Virus record (IMG/VR): IMGVR_UViG_3300036466_000309
Coordinates: 1-36,840 of that record
Length of the DNA: 36,840 bases
Reading direction: 5' to 3' (one strand)
From: a virus
The translations under genes were made by a program, and so were the position numbers. Below, one piece after another: positions 12,753 through 20,261 of the stretch (positions are counted from its first letter, which is position 1; every line of letters begins with the position of its first letter). The notes below the pieces were generated by a model, which had not been told where the DNA came from, did no database searches, and was given only the letters and a program-made list of their open reading frames with translations.

Positions 12753-13112
12753 TTAATTTCTATCTAGTTTATTTAAAATTTTATCAATTCCATTCTCTAA
12801 TTTGTCGAATTTTTCATCCATGTGTTTTTGCATTTGATTAAACATTTCTTTTGTTACAAAATCTGCTCTTACCTGCTCCATGGTCGGTGCGACTCCTACT
12901 TTTACTTTCAACTCTGCTATTTCTTTATTGAGAAAATCTATTCTTTCAAATAATTTAGTGTGTAGGCCTTCTTCGTCTTTTCTATGACTAGTTGACCCTT
13001 CTTGTAGTTTTTCAATATCTTTGGAATGTTGATCAGTCTTATTTCTAACAGTTACGAATATAGAGATATAAGTGATTAATCCAAATATTGCGCTTAATTG
13101 CCAACTTTCCAT
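12753..13112 (-). CDS. Membrane-anchored coiled-coil protein
   Basis: The 119-residue protein has one N-terminal hydrophobic helix (LSAIFGLITYISIFVTV) followed by a long helical charged region from HSKDIEKLQEG to the end. It sits between a virion-like gene and the holin. Such proteins often accompany lysis cassettes (holin-accessory or Bhl-like). GACAGGAGTTATA precedes the ATG. The function is unknown. Confidence 0.65.
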   Translation of the reverse strand: MESWQLSAIFGLITYISIFVTVRNKTDQHSKDIEKLQEGSTSHRKDEEGLHTKLFERIDFLNKEIAELKVKVGVAPTMEQVRADFVTKEMFNQMQKHMDEKFDKLENGIDKILNKLDRN

Positions 13113-13591
13113 TATAACTCCTGTCCTTGTGCAACAATATAAAATGAATGTAATGAGCTTAAATCATCTCTTATTATTATTTCTACTCCGTTATTTTCTG
13201 CATCAATCATAACACCATTTCCGAATGCTCTATCAAAGCTCCATCTACCCGAAAAACTTCTATCTTCTTTGGCTAGAATTTTAGGACTTGATAAGTCATA
13301 CATTTCTAACGCCATATCTCTATTTGTCTTCCAATTGGTTACGCTAATACCATTTAACTTATTATCAGTTCCATTTACTAAAGCTGGTAAATCTCCGAAT
13401 GTATTAGCACCAAAAGGATTGTTTCCTTCTAAATATACCAAAACTCTTTGAATTTTCCATCTTTTACCAACTGGCGGTACTGCTTTAAATGAAACTGGTG
13501 TAATACTACCGTTTACATTCATATTTTCTTGTGTTTCATTTTTTAGTCGAACCGATACTGCTCTAAATGTATCTATGCTTAATTCTTCCAT
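13112..13591 (-). CDS. Probable virion protein, 159 residues
   Basis: A beta-rich protein with GNNPFGANTFGDLPALVNGT, WSFDRAFGNGVMIDAENNGV and a C-terminal FYIVAQGQEL. The composition, rich in Gly, Asn and beta-forming residues, resembles phage tail or decoration proteins. The last strand looks like those of virion proteins that report radial or binding domains. It lies between the DGR unit and the lysis genes. TTTAGGAG precedes the ATG at 13591. No family is recognised. Confidence 0.6.
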   Translation of the reverse strand: MEELSIDTFRAVSVRLKNETQENMNVNGSITPVSFKAVPPVGKRWKIQRVLVYLEGNNPFGANTFGDLPALVNGTDNKLNGISVTNWKTNRDMALEMYDLSSPKILAKEDRSFSGRWSFDRAFGNGVMIDAENNGVEIIIRDDLSSLHSFYIVAQGQEL

Positions 13592-13594
13592 GTT

Positions 13595-14192
13595 TTAAAC
13601 TCCTAAATTTGAAATAATTACATACCAAAGTGCCACACCTTGAAATGCTCCGTAAATTAATTCTTGATTTTCCCATCCTTTAGAATAATTGACTATCCAA
13701 AACTTACCATTATAATTTAATTTTTTTCCAATTACGCACGCTATCGGAAAAACAATACCTAATAATATTCCAATGATTATTGCTTCAATATAACTTATTA
13801 ATCCGATAAAAGCAAAAAAATAAATATAAAGGAGTCCACCAATAAAAACCTCTTATCGCTAATGCGACTTGACAATATAGCTTATAGTTTTTTCTTTCTT
13901 TTACTATCAAATTGGCTGTTTTGTGAATATATGGAAAATCGTAGCCTTCCAAATCGTCATAATTTTCTGGTGCTTCATCTGCTGTTAAATATCCAACCCA
14001 TTTACCCCAACCCATCGACTCGCCTAATATATATAAAGATAAAGCTATAAATCCGTAGAATGGGTCAAAACTTAAAAATCCAACTACTAAACCGATATAA
14101 AGAGAATAAATCACATTTCCAGTTATAGCAAAACTAAAGATTCTGAAGATATCCCCAGTTCCTCTTAATCTGTTTAAAATTATTTCTAGTAT
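13595..14192 (-). pseudogene. Membrane protein gene broken by a frameshift in a T7 run
   Basis: Two frames together encode one protein. The first gives MIYSLYIGLVVGFLSFDPFY up to WWTPLYLFF. A run of seven T on the coding strand (plus A 13814-13820) then breaks the frame; dropping one T continues AFIGLISYIEAIIIGILLG to YGAFQGVALWYVIISNLGV and a stop at 13597-13595. The N-terminus is also unclear. The frame extends upstream through LNRLRGTGDIFRIFSFAITG without any ATG; a GAGGA site stands 6 bases before an ATA codon at 14192, and a GTG lies at 14114. Three or four transmembrane segments are likely. It may be a real mutation, +1 frameshifting, or a homopolymer reading error. Confidence 0.65.
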
Positions 14193-14536
14193 ATAAAATC
14201 CTCTTTTGTTTTACTAATATCTAATTCAAAAGAATCTGATTGAGCTTTTATATTTGTTATAAATGCTACCATTTCATCTAAATAAGCTTGACCATAAATC
14301 CCTAATTGAGCATTCATTTGCTTAAACTGTGGATATAAATCAATGATTATTTTTCCTGCTTCTTTTTTTATTTCAGAAACTCTATTTTCTTCAATTGCTT
14401 TTTCATTTAATAAAATAGCTTCTTTAATTATTTCTTCTGATACTTCTGTTAAATCTTCAAGAAAAACATATTTCTCACCGTCCATCACCACTACTTTACC
14501 TATAACATCGTAAATATAATCTACTTTCGCTTTCAT
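14186..14536 (-). CDS. Hypothetical protein, 116 residues, last gene of the DGR region
   Basis: It begins MKAKVDYIYDVIGKVVVMDG then EKYVFLEDLTEV, a beta hairpin, and continues helical to SKTKEDFIY. Similar short proteins with 'KVIYIYD..G..V..G..YIF.EDLT' are seen near phage tail fibre genes and may assist fibre assembly. It overlaps the reverse transcriptase stop by 4 bases (14533-14536), so it is co-translated with it. Whether it takes part in the DGR is not known. Confidence 0.6.
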   Translation of the reverse strand: MKAKVDYIYDVIGKVVVMDGEKYVFLEDLTEVSEEIIKEAILLNEKAIEENRVSEIKKEAGKIIIDLYPQFKQMNAQLGIYGQAYLDEMVAFITNIKAQSDSFELDISKTKEDFIY

Positions 14537-15591
14537 GCTGTATACCTTTGCAAATGTAATTTTAGTTTTTTATTATCAGCCCATTGTATATGTCCATGCC
14601 AAGAGCCTAAAAAACTTCTTAATTTTTCTTTTTGATTATATCTTAAATATTTTTTAATTTTTCTTTTTGCATTTGTTAAACTTGATTTTCTTATTAATTT
14701 AGAAGTTTTTCTTATTCTATAACCTAAAAAATTAATTGATTTTTCTTGCACATCCTCAATACTCCATCTGCTAAAATTTAATTTTAAAAATATTCCTATA
14801 AATTTTTTAATTTTCTTTTGTATCATAATTAAATAATTTTTATCATCTGATATTATGATTGAGTCATCTACATATCTAAAATAGTTTTTTACTTTTAATT
14901 TTATCTTTACGAATCTATCGTAAATATGTCCATAAACATTTGCCAATAGTTGACTTAATAAATTCCCTATTTTTACTCCGTATTTTGAAATAAATAAGTA
15001 TATTATTCTAAGTGTTCTATTGTCTTTAATTTTATTTTCTATTTCTTTTTTTAAAACAATTGGATTTATACTTGCAAAATATTTTTTAAAATCCATTTTT
15101 AAGCAATATAGCTTTTTATTTTCAGTAGTTAATCTTCTAATTGTGGCTTGAACTTCAATCACTCCCTTATGAACACCCTTATTTTTTCTGCATCCATAGG
15201 AACAACTATAAAAAGTTCTTTCAAAAATTGGCTCTATTATATTATTTATTGAATGTTGAACCACTCTATCTTTAAAAGGTAATGCGCTTATTATTCTTTT
15301 TTTAGGTTCAAATACTTCAAAAGTATAATAGTTTCCTATTTTGTATTTTTCTTTTATGAGTTCTTGTTGTATTCGATAAAGGTTATATTCTAGATTTTCT
15401 TTAAAAATTAAATGACCTTTAGAATATTTGTTTTTACCTTTGCATGTTTTTAAGTAGGCATCTCTGATGTTATCTATATCAACTATTTTCTCAAAGATGT
15501 TTTTGTATTTTTTTCCCATAATGCTATCTTCTAGTTTCGCTATTGCTACTCTTAGTTTTATAGACCCCTTTAATTTACTTTCGTAAGACAA
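14533..15591 (-). CDS. DGR reverse transcriptase
   Basis: The 352-residue protein has the RT domains in order: PFKDRVVQHSINNIIEPIFE (about residues 105-124), YSCSYGCRKNKGVHKG, LKMDFKKYFASI (motif A, Asp167), KIGNLLSQLLANVYGH and FRYVDDSIIIS (YVDD 240-243). The 'IGN..SQ' form of the fourth motif is typical of DGR enzymes. It copies TR RNA into cDNA with errors at adenines. The start is TTG at 15591, with AAGG upstream inside hairpin 15599-15616; an ATG at 15519 (residue 25) is an alternative, near where family members usually begin. It overlaps the next gene by 4 bases. Confidence 0.95.
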   Translation of the reverse strand: MSYESKLKGSIKLRVAIAKLEDSIMGKKYKNIFEKIVDIDNIRDAYLKTCKGKNKYSKGHLIFKENLEYNLYRIQQELIKEKYKIGNYYTFEVFEPKKRIISALPFKDRVVQHSINNIIEPIFERTFYSCSYGCRKNKGVHKGVIEVQATIRRLTTENKKLYCLKMDFKKYFASINPIVLKKEIENKIKDNRTLRIIYLFISKYGVKIGNLLSQLLANVYGHIYDRFVKIKLKVKNYFRYVDDSIIISDDKNYLIMIQKKIKKFIGIFLKLNFSRWSIEDVQEKSINFLGYRIRKTSKLIRKSSLTNAKRKIKKYLRYNQKEKLRSFLGSWHGHIQWADNKKLKLHLQRYTA

Positions 15592-15598
15592 ATAGACT

Positions 15599-15647
15599 GA
15601 CCTTACTTAATAGGTCGTACCATAGAATCCTTGAATTCTATGAGTAC
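15599..15647 (-). ncRNA. Paired hairpins between TR and reverse transcriptase (part of TR RNA)
   Basis: Two abutting stems lie just 3' of TR on the coding strand. GTAC plus CATAGAAT pair across a 6-base loop (plus 15617-15628 with 15635-15647, one bulged base). GACCT 15599-15603 pairs with AGGTC 15612-15616. The first stem begins 5 bases after the 3' end of TR. In DGRs the RNA between TR and the RT gene folds and takes part in priming of cDNA synthesis, which is the probable role here. The second stem also covers the AAGG in front of the RT start. Confidence 0.65.
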
Positions 15648-15651
15648 AAAG

Positions 15652-15772
15652 TTTGTCACTGCAACAACGCGAACCATTGTTCCAATTCGAGTTGGTCAAA
15701 GTGTTGTTCCAATTCGAACAACGAGAACCCGAAATACCAGCAGCGTTGTCACGATTGCCCCCAAGTTGGGCG
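15652..15772 (-). repeat. DGR template repeat (TR)
   Basis: These 121 bases align without gaps to VR at 16146-16266. There are 19 differences, every one at a coding-strand A (T on the plus strand): 11 A to T, 5 A to G, 3 A to C. The other 92 positions and 10 of the 29 adenines are identical. In the VR frame TR would read AQLGGNRDNAAGIS, then GSRCSNWNNTLTNSNWNNGS, so most target codons are AAC or AAT. TR starts immediately after the Avd stop. It is much richer in GC than its surroundings. It is the unchanging source for mutagenic homing. Confidence 0.97.
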
Positions 15773-15773
15773 G

Positions 15774-16115
15774 TTATCTATTTGCCTTTGTTCTAATCAT
15801 ACTGTTTAATATTTTACCGACTTCCGCAATTAAAATACCTGCATGTTGAGTTTGATTTAAAGAAATTGATTTAATCTCTTTACTTGCAAAGAATCTAATA
15901 TAAAACCTTATTGAAGCTAAATTTGCATCAGCTTCATAAAGTTTTGATATTTGAGATGTTTTAACTGCTTTATACAAACATTCGACTTGTTCAAAAAGAA
16001 GATTTATAAATTTTTGTTTTACAAATCCATCTTTTCTATCTATTGCTTGTATTTTTGGATAAATATATTTTACAAAATCTTCGAACTTCTGGATTATAAC
16101 TAAATTTTCATTCAT
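15774..16115 (-). CDS. avd: DGR accessory variability determinant (Avd-like)
   Basis: The 113-residue helical protein has KFEDFVKYIYPKIQAIDRKD, FVKQKFINLLFEQVECLYKA, LYEADANLASIRFYIRFFAS and a last helix AGILIAEVGKILNSMI. This is the four-helix-bundle pattern of Avd proteins (23S-IVP-like fold), which form a pentameric barrel that binds the RT and RNA. Size and position (between VP and TR-RT) are as expected. The ATG at 16115 is 15 bases after the VP stop; the ribosome binding site is weak, so coupling to VP is possible. Its stop touches TR. Confidence 0.88.
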   Translation of the reverse strand: MNENLVIIQKFEDFVKYIYPKIQAIDRKDGFVKQKFINLLFEQVECLYKAVKTSQISKLYEADANLASIRFYIRFFASKEIKSISLNQTQHAGILIAEVGKILNSMIRTKANR

Positions 16116-16130
16116 GCTCGCTTTCGCTCA

Positions 16131-17600
16131 CTAATCAAGAATCAAGAGGTCACTGCAACAACGCGAACCATAGGCCCAAAACGAGTAGGACAAAGTGTCG
16201 TCCCAAAACGAACAACGAGAACCCGAAATACCAGCAGCGTAGACACGACCGCCCCCAAGTAGGGCGATGTAAGCATTTGTATAAACTTGACCTCTTGAAT
16301 CAGCGATTGAGCTCCATCCTGTAGCTGTTGAATTTCCTATTTCACTAGACCAAATATATTGATTTCCAGTTGCTAACTCCATACCGTATCTGCTTGTTAA
16401 AGCTGGAACATGTCCGTTTTGTCCTAACACTGGCTCAGCTTGCGAAAGTCCTTCTTGAACACCATACGCTATATCTGTAAATTCTTTATAGCTTATTAAA
16501 TCTTTTTTTGATGAAATTGCTAAATCGTAGGCTTGAAATGGGGTTAGCTTTCCATAAGTTACAGTTCCATTTCCGCCGAATTCTAGTGGTATCTTTGGAT
16601 ACCCTCTTCCGAATTCAGTTCCACCGCCTGCAATTTGTGCAAAAGGTCTTGAATATCCATTTATTCCATATTCAATATCATTTAAATAAATGTCATACCA
16701 CTTGACACCATTACAGAACATTCCTTTATTGCCTTTTTTGGCATTAGAAATATATTTTAAATCCCAAAAAGTATAAGAGTTAATTCCTCTTAATTTTACC
16801 ATATCTGATTCTGTTTTATTTCCAGATATTACCTCTGTTTCTGTTGTTAATCCGTAGTGAAAACCACCGATTATCTTATCAGTCAAGGCATCGTTTGAAC
16901 TTAGATAAAAACTTCCATCGGTCTTAGCATAAACATAATAATCTTTGCCTTCTGTTTTTATTTCTGGAATAACTAAATCTGTATTTAGACTAAGATCATA
17001 ATTTGCATCTAAAGATATTCTATTTGCACCAACTGCAACTACAAAACCACTAGGTATTCTTATGGTTGATGGATTTACCTTTGTAAACAATGGTACACGC
17101 TTGTTCGGTTTTACAAATAGATTACTTTCCACTATGATTTCTTTTCGATTAGATATCGAAGCAATAATATCAAATCTGCTTAAACTTACTGAGTACTTTA
17201 TTGTGTAGATTTCATCTGTTTTTAAATCCCCAGCTACCAGTGCTATACCATTTAAAAAAACTGATTTAGTTGCTAAAGTTTTTATTTTAATAGTTGTTGC
17301 GCCCGTATTTTCAACTTTAGGAGTAAACGTTAAAATCATATCATCGAAAAAAGTTTCGCTTTCTGTTATCGTTGAACTTCTACTCAATAGAATATTATTT
17401 ACAGTTCCCGTATCTTTATAATAATTTGACTTAGTCATAATATCTATTGATTTTAACAATTGATTATTTTCTTCTCCATTTAATGCAATAAATGGTGTGA
17501 TTACATTTTTGTTTTCATTAAAGATTGAGTTATACTCACTTGCTCTTACTATTCCTGCATCTGTTTGATCGCCATCTATTTTACTTATAAAATCTAACAT
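16131..17600 (-). CDS. DGR target: variable tail fibre/adhesin with C-type-lectin fold
   Basis: The 489-residue protein begins MLDFISKIDGDQTDAGIVRA, a fibre-type N-terminus, followed by beta-rich repeats such as ENTGATTIKIKTLATKSV. The C-terminal part from about residue 265 (LRGINSYTFWDLKYISNAKK to WSSEIGNSTATGWSS) has the formylglycine-generating-enzyme/C-type-lectin look of DGR targets. VR forms the last 40 residues: GGGRVYAAGISGSRCSFWDD onward to GSRCCSDLL. The variable codons lie on this terminal ligand-binding face, so it is the probable receptor-binding protein. AAAGGTATGAA precedes the ATG. Confidence 0.92.
   Translation of the reverse strand: MLDFISKIDGDQTDAGIVRASEYNSIFNENKNVITPFIALNGEENNQLLKSIDIMTKSNYYKDTGTVNNILLSRSSTITESETFFDDMILTFTPKVENTGATTIKIKTLATKSVFLNGIALVAGDLKTDEIYTIKYSVSLSRFDIIASISNRKEIIVESNLFVKPNKRVPLFTKVNPSTIRIPSGFVVAVGANRISLDANYDLSLNTDLVIPEIKTEGKDYYVYAKTDGSFYLSSNDALTDKIIGGFHYGLTTETEVISGNKTESDMVKLRGINSYTFWDLKYISNAKKGNKGMFCNGVKWYDIYLNDIEYGINGYSRPFAQIAGGGTEFGRGYPKIPLEFGGNGTVTYGKLTPFQAYDLAISSKKDLISYKEFTDIAYGVQEGLSQAEPVLGQNGHVPALTSRYGMELATGNQYIWSSEIGNSTATGWSSIADSRGQVYTNAYIALLGGGRVYAAGISGSRCSFWDDTLSYSFWAYGSRCCSDLLILD
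16146..16266 (-). repeat. DGR variable repeat (VR)
   Basis: These 121 bases form the 3' end of the variable protein gene and stop 12 bases before its stop codon. Compared with TR, thirteen codons differ by one to three adenine substitutions: Q to L, N to G, D to V, N to Y, N to F, N to D twice, T to S, N to Y, N to F, N to A, N to Y and K to L. The 3' side holds GGTTCGCGTTGTTGCAGTGA, unchanged between the repeats, where homing would begin. Beyond 16145 the sequences diverge. Confidence 0.96.
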
Positions 17601-17601
17601 T

Positions 17602-18252
17602 TCATACCTTTACACATAAATTTTTTACTTGACATTGTCCTTTATCCTCGCTTTCATATTGATATATTATTTTAACTTGTGCTGGTTTTATAAAATCATA
17701 AATTTTTATTAACTTTTCTAATTTTAAATCATTTTTTAAAATATGCGGTACAAAATGAGGTAACACATCTGTGCCATCGCTATATATTGTTATTACTACA
17801 ATATTGTTTATATTGTCATATTCATCAAATAAAATATGAGGTATCTTATTTGGTAGCCTACTATTTTTTGAAAATGCTACACCTGTAGCTACATTTACAC
17901 ATATTCCATATTGACTTGCTATTGCTTCATAGTGAAATTTTGTGTTTCCCCACATTAAATACTTAATCACTTTAATATCTGCTGTGTGTTCTTCTATTGT
18001 TGTTTGATAAAAAATTTCATTGGGTATTAAAAAATCTTTTTTAAATTCTTCAATAAAAAAAGAACTTTGACAAATAAATAAACCTTTGAAATATTTATTA
18101 TATTCATTAACTAGCCATTCAAATTGACTGGCTATCCACTTTATTACATTATTAAAGTTAGTTCCGTCTTGATATGCTTTTTTAAACGCTCTACCAGTCG
18201 GTAAATTATTTAAAAGTATTTGCTCTTGTTTTTCATTATTGAAAAATAACAT
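17602..18252 (-). CDS. Mu gp48-like tail/baseplate protein (DUF2313-type)
   Basis: The 216-residue protein starts MLFFNNEKQEQILLNNLPTG and then RAFKKA, which fits the 'LLPPGRAW' segment of the Mu gp48/YmfQ family. It directly follows the baseplate J-like gene and precedes the tail fibre gene, the usual position of gp48. The ATG at 18252 is chosen over 18297 because the extra part lies inside the upstream gene. It joins fibre and baseplate wedge. The last residues are cysteine-rich (GQCQVKNLC). Confidence 0.72.
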   Translation of the reverse strand: MLFFNNEKQEQILLNNLPTGRAFKKAYQDGTNFNNVIKWIASQFEWLVNEYNKYFKGLFICQSSFFIEEFKKDFLIPNEIFYQTTIEEHTADIKVIKYLMWGNTKFHYEAIASQYGICVNVATGVAFSKNSRLPNKIPHILFDEYDNINNIVVITIYSDGTDVLPHFVPHILKNDLKLEKLIKIYDFIKPAQVKIIYQYESEDKGQCQVKNLCVKV

Positions 18253-19435
18253 TTTGAAGCCTATAAAAAGTATTAAACTCTGAAATTTTCCAACCACTAA
18301 CTAAAGTAAAAATTTGTGCTTTCTCTATTCCATTTCTAGTGGCATAAATTACGGCTTCAATATTTTCTTTTGTTACATCTTTTTCATATAAATCTACTTG
18401 AAAAGTATATAGTAAATTTTTCTTTATTTCATTTTTTAACCCTTCACTAACTGGTATTAATCCACTTATCACAATATTAAAGTTTTCAATAATTGGTAGT
18501 TGTGCATTTACTGCTGTTATGTCAAAATTTGCTGGTGCAATAGCTACTGTATTATTTATAATTTCTTGTATTTCAAAAGAAGTTAATCCAAATTCATTAT
18601 TTAAAGCAATTACTAAAACTTCTCCTTCAATATATTCACCTCCTTTTACCCAAACATATTTTAATGTTTTTTGTCTTTTTTTATTTTCATAAATTATATT
18701 TGTTTTATTAAAAGGTGCTTGTGGATTAGCAATAAAATTTTTAACCCTTTGTCTATATACTTCAACTTCTTCCGCATCAACTCCACCGCTTATAATCAAT
18801 ACGCTACAATCTGTGTTTATTCCTTCCTCTGTCTTTTTTAGTTTCATAGCAGTATTCAAAGGTCTGTTTTGTAATACTCCTGGTTCATTTGCTATTACTT
18901 GAACATTTGCGCGATAAACTTCAATAGTTACAAATTGTCCATCTATGAAGTCTTGACTATTAAAAGAAATAGTATTTTCATCTTTTACAGTTATCGTTCT
19001 TGCAACTCCATTTATTAAAGCTGTTGTATTTGTAATATCATTTGAGATTGTTAAAATTGCTTCATTATTAATTATTGAAATATTTCCAGCGTAAGTCGTT
19101 AAAGCTATTTTACTTTCAGATATCACAGTTAAGACACCGTTGTCATCTTGTATTTGTGTATTTTTTGGTACTGCGTAACCATCTACTCCATAACATACTA
19201 CTATTCCAGTTGCAGTTAATGCTGGTTCCGGTGGTAATAAAATTGATGCGTGTAAATATAAATAATCTTTGTCGGCCGTTTCAATAAAAGCTTGTTTTTT
19301 TATAAAAAGCAATTTATCTAAAAATTCTTTTATCCTGCTTGCAAATGCAGTTCCCAACGCTTTTAGAATACCAGCAAAACTGAATCCAGTGAAAAATTGA
19401 TAATCTGTTTTTATTTTTTTTAGTATATCTTCCAT
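18236..19435 (-). CDS. Baseplate J-like protein (Mu gp47-like)
   Basis: The 399-residue protein begins MEDILKKIKTDYQFFTGF. It has LYLHASILLPPEPALTATGI and VVCYGVDGYAVPKNTQIQDD, the 'A.G...PAGT....G' pattern of baseplate J. The central region with VIANEPGVLQNRP and GGVDAEEVEVYRQRVKNFIA ('GGVDAE....R.R') is diagnostic. It forms the wedge of the contractile-tail baseplate. AGGGTTTAAA precedes the ATG at 19435; the longer frame to 19465 overlaps the upstream gene. Confidence 0.9.
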   Translation of the reverse strand: MEDILKKIKTDYQFFTGFSFAGILKALGTAFASRIKEFLDKLLFIKKQAFIETADKDYLYLHASILLPPEPALTATGIVVCYGVDGYAVPKNTQIQDDNGVLTVISESKIALTTYAGNISIINNEAILTISNDITNTTALINGVARTITVKDENTISFNSQDFIDGQFVTIEVYRANVQVIANEPGVLQNRPLNTAMKLKKTEEGINTDCSVLIISGGVDAEEVEVYRQRVKNFIANPQAPFNKTNIIYENKKRQKTLKYVWVKGGEYIEGEVLVIALNNEFGLTSFEIQEIINNTVAIAPANFDITAVNAQLPIIENFNIVISGLIPVSEGLKNEIKKNLLYTFQVDLYEKDVTKENIEAVIYATRNGIEKAQIFTLVSGWKISEFNTFYRLQNVIFQ

Positions 19436-19436
19436 T

Positions 19437-19805
19437 TTAAACCCTAAACTTTCTATCAAGTACAATCATATTCTTATTATAAGCTGTTATTCTTATTGTA
19501 AAAGAAGTGTCATTTTGTGTAACTTGTGTGTTGATTTTATCATAAATTTTATTTTTTACTAATTTATTACATACATTTTGTACATCTTCTCGTATCTCAT
19601 TTGCTGTATCTTGATTTATTCTTGATTGATCATATTGCCAAAGTTCACTTAGTATAATATCATTACCCCAATATCCCCTCTGATTGTTTACTCTATCATC
19701 ACTAAATAAAGCTTGAATAAGTGTACTTTCTCCGTTTTCCTGTGGAATAATTACACCATCTTTTGCAAAAAAATCCAAATCTTCTGTTAATTTTATGTCA
19801 TTCAT
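19437..19805 (-). CDS. Baseplate protein, Mu gp46/W-like
   Basis: The 122-residue protein has LTEDLDFFAKDGVIIPQENG, then FSDDRVNNQRGYWGNDI, which is the 'D.R...RGWWGD' signature of phage GP46. It is part of the inner baseplate wedge. AGGAGTATAAAAA precedes the ATG. The order spike, gp46, gp47, gp48 is the same as in Mu. Confidence 0.88.
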   Translation of the reverse strand: MNDIKLTEDLDFFAKDGVIIPQENGESTLIQALFSDDRVNNQRGYWGNDIILSELWQYDQSRINQDTANEIREDVQNVCNKLVKNKIYDKINTQVTQNDTSFTIRITAYNKNMIVLDRKFRV

Positions 19806-19808
19806 TTT

Positions 19809-20261
19809 TTATACTCCTGTTGGTGGTTCTGTATTAACACCACCACCTGCATCATTCCCGTCATTTTGTAAATGTGTATGTGTTCCGTCAACTGGTACAC
19901 CATCGTTTAACATTACACCTGTATAATTTATTACACTTGTATTAAAGTTTATTTCATCTGCATTAAAATCTATTTTTTTACTTTTTACAGTCATTGTTCC
20001 ATCTTTGAAATGAAAATGAATAAAACTCTTGTCATCAGTCAAATACACATCGTTATCTTGTAAATTTACATCTTTTTGAATTGCTAAAACTACATTTTGA
20101 TTATTTCCATTTGATAGATTTATTACTATTGCTTTTTCATCGACTGGCTTTGAGTACAATCCTTTTGGGCTTATAAGTCTTTCTTGTGTAGTTCCACCAA
20201 TTCCAACTACTTCAACCAAAAAGCTTTTGATTGTTCTTAAAATTTTAGAATGGCTTATCAT
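19809..20261 (-). CDS. Baseplate spike protein, Mu gp45-like
   Basis: The 150-residue protein has an N-terminal OB-like half (RTIKSFLVEVVGIGGTTQER to AIVINLSNGNNQNVV) and a C-terminal beta region rich in short repeats: DGTMTVKSKKIDFNADEINF. It ends with DGTHTHLQNDGNDAGGGVNT. The HxH motif at about residues 127-129 is the metal-binding tip of contractile-tail spikes. AAAGGTCACT precedes the ATG. Confidence 0.85.
   Translation of the reverse strand: MISHSKILRTIKSFLVEVVGIGGTTQERLISPKGLYSKPVDEKAIVINLSNGNNQNVVLAIQKDVNLQDNDVYLTDDKSFIHFHFKDGTMTVKSKKIDFNADEINFNTSVINYTGVMLNDGVPVDGTHTHLQNDGNDAGGGVNTEPPTGV

Noticed and set aside
15631-15849. Plus-strand reading frame over TR
   Set aside because: It is the antisense of TR and the Avd 3' end; TR is a GC-rich noncoding template, and the frame has no family resemblance.
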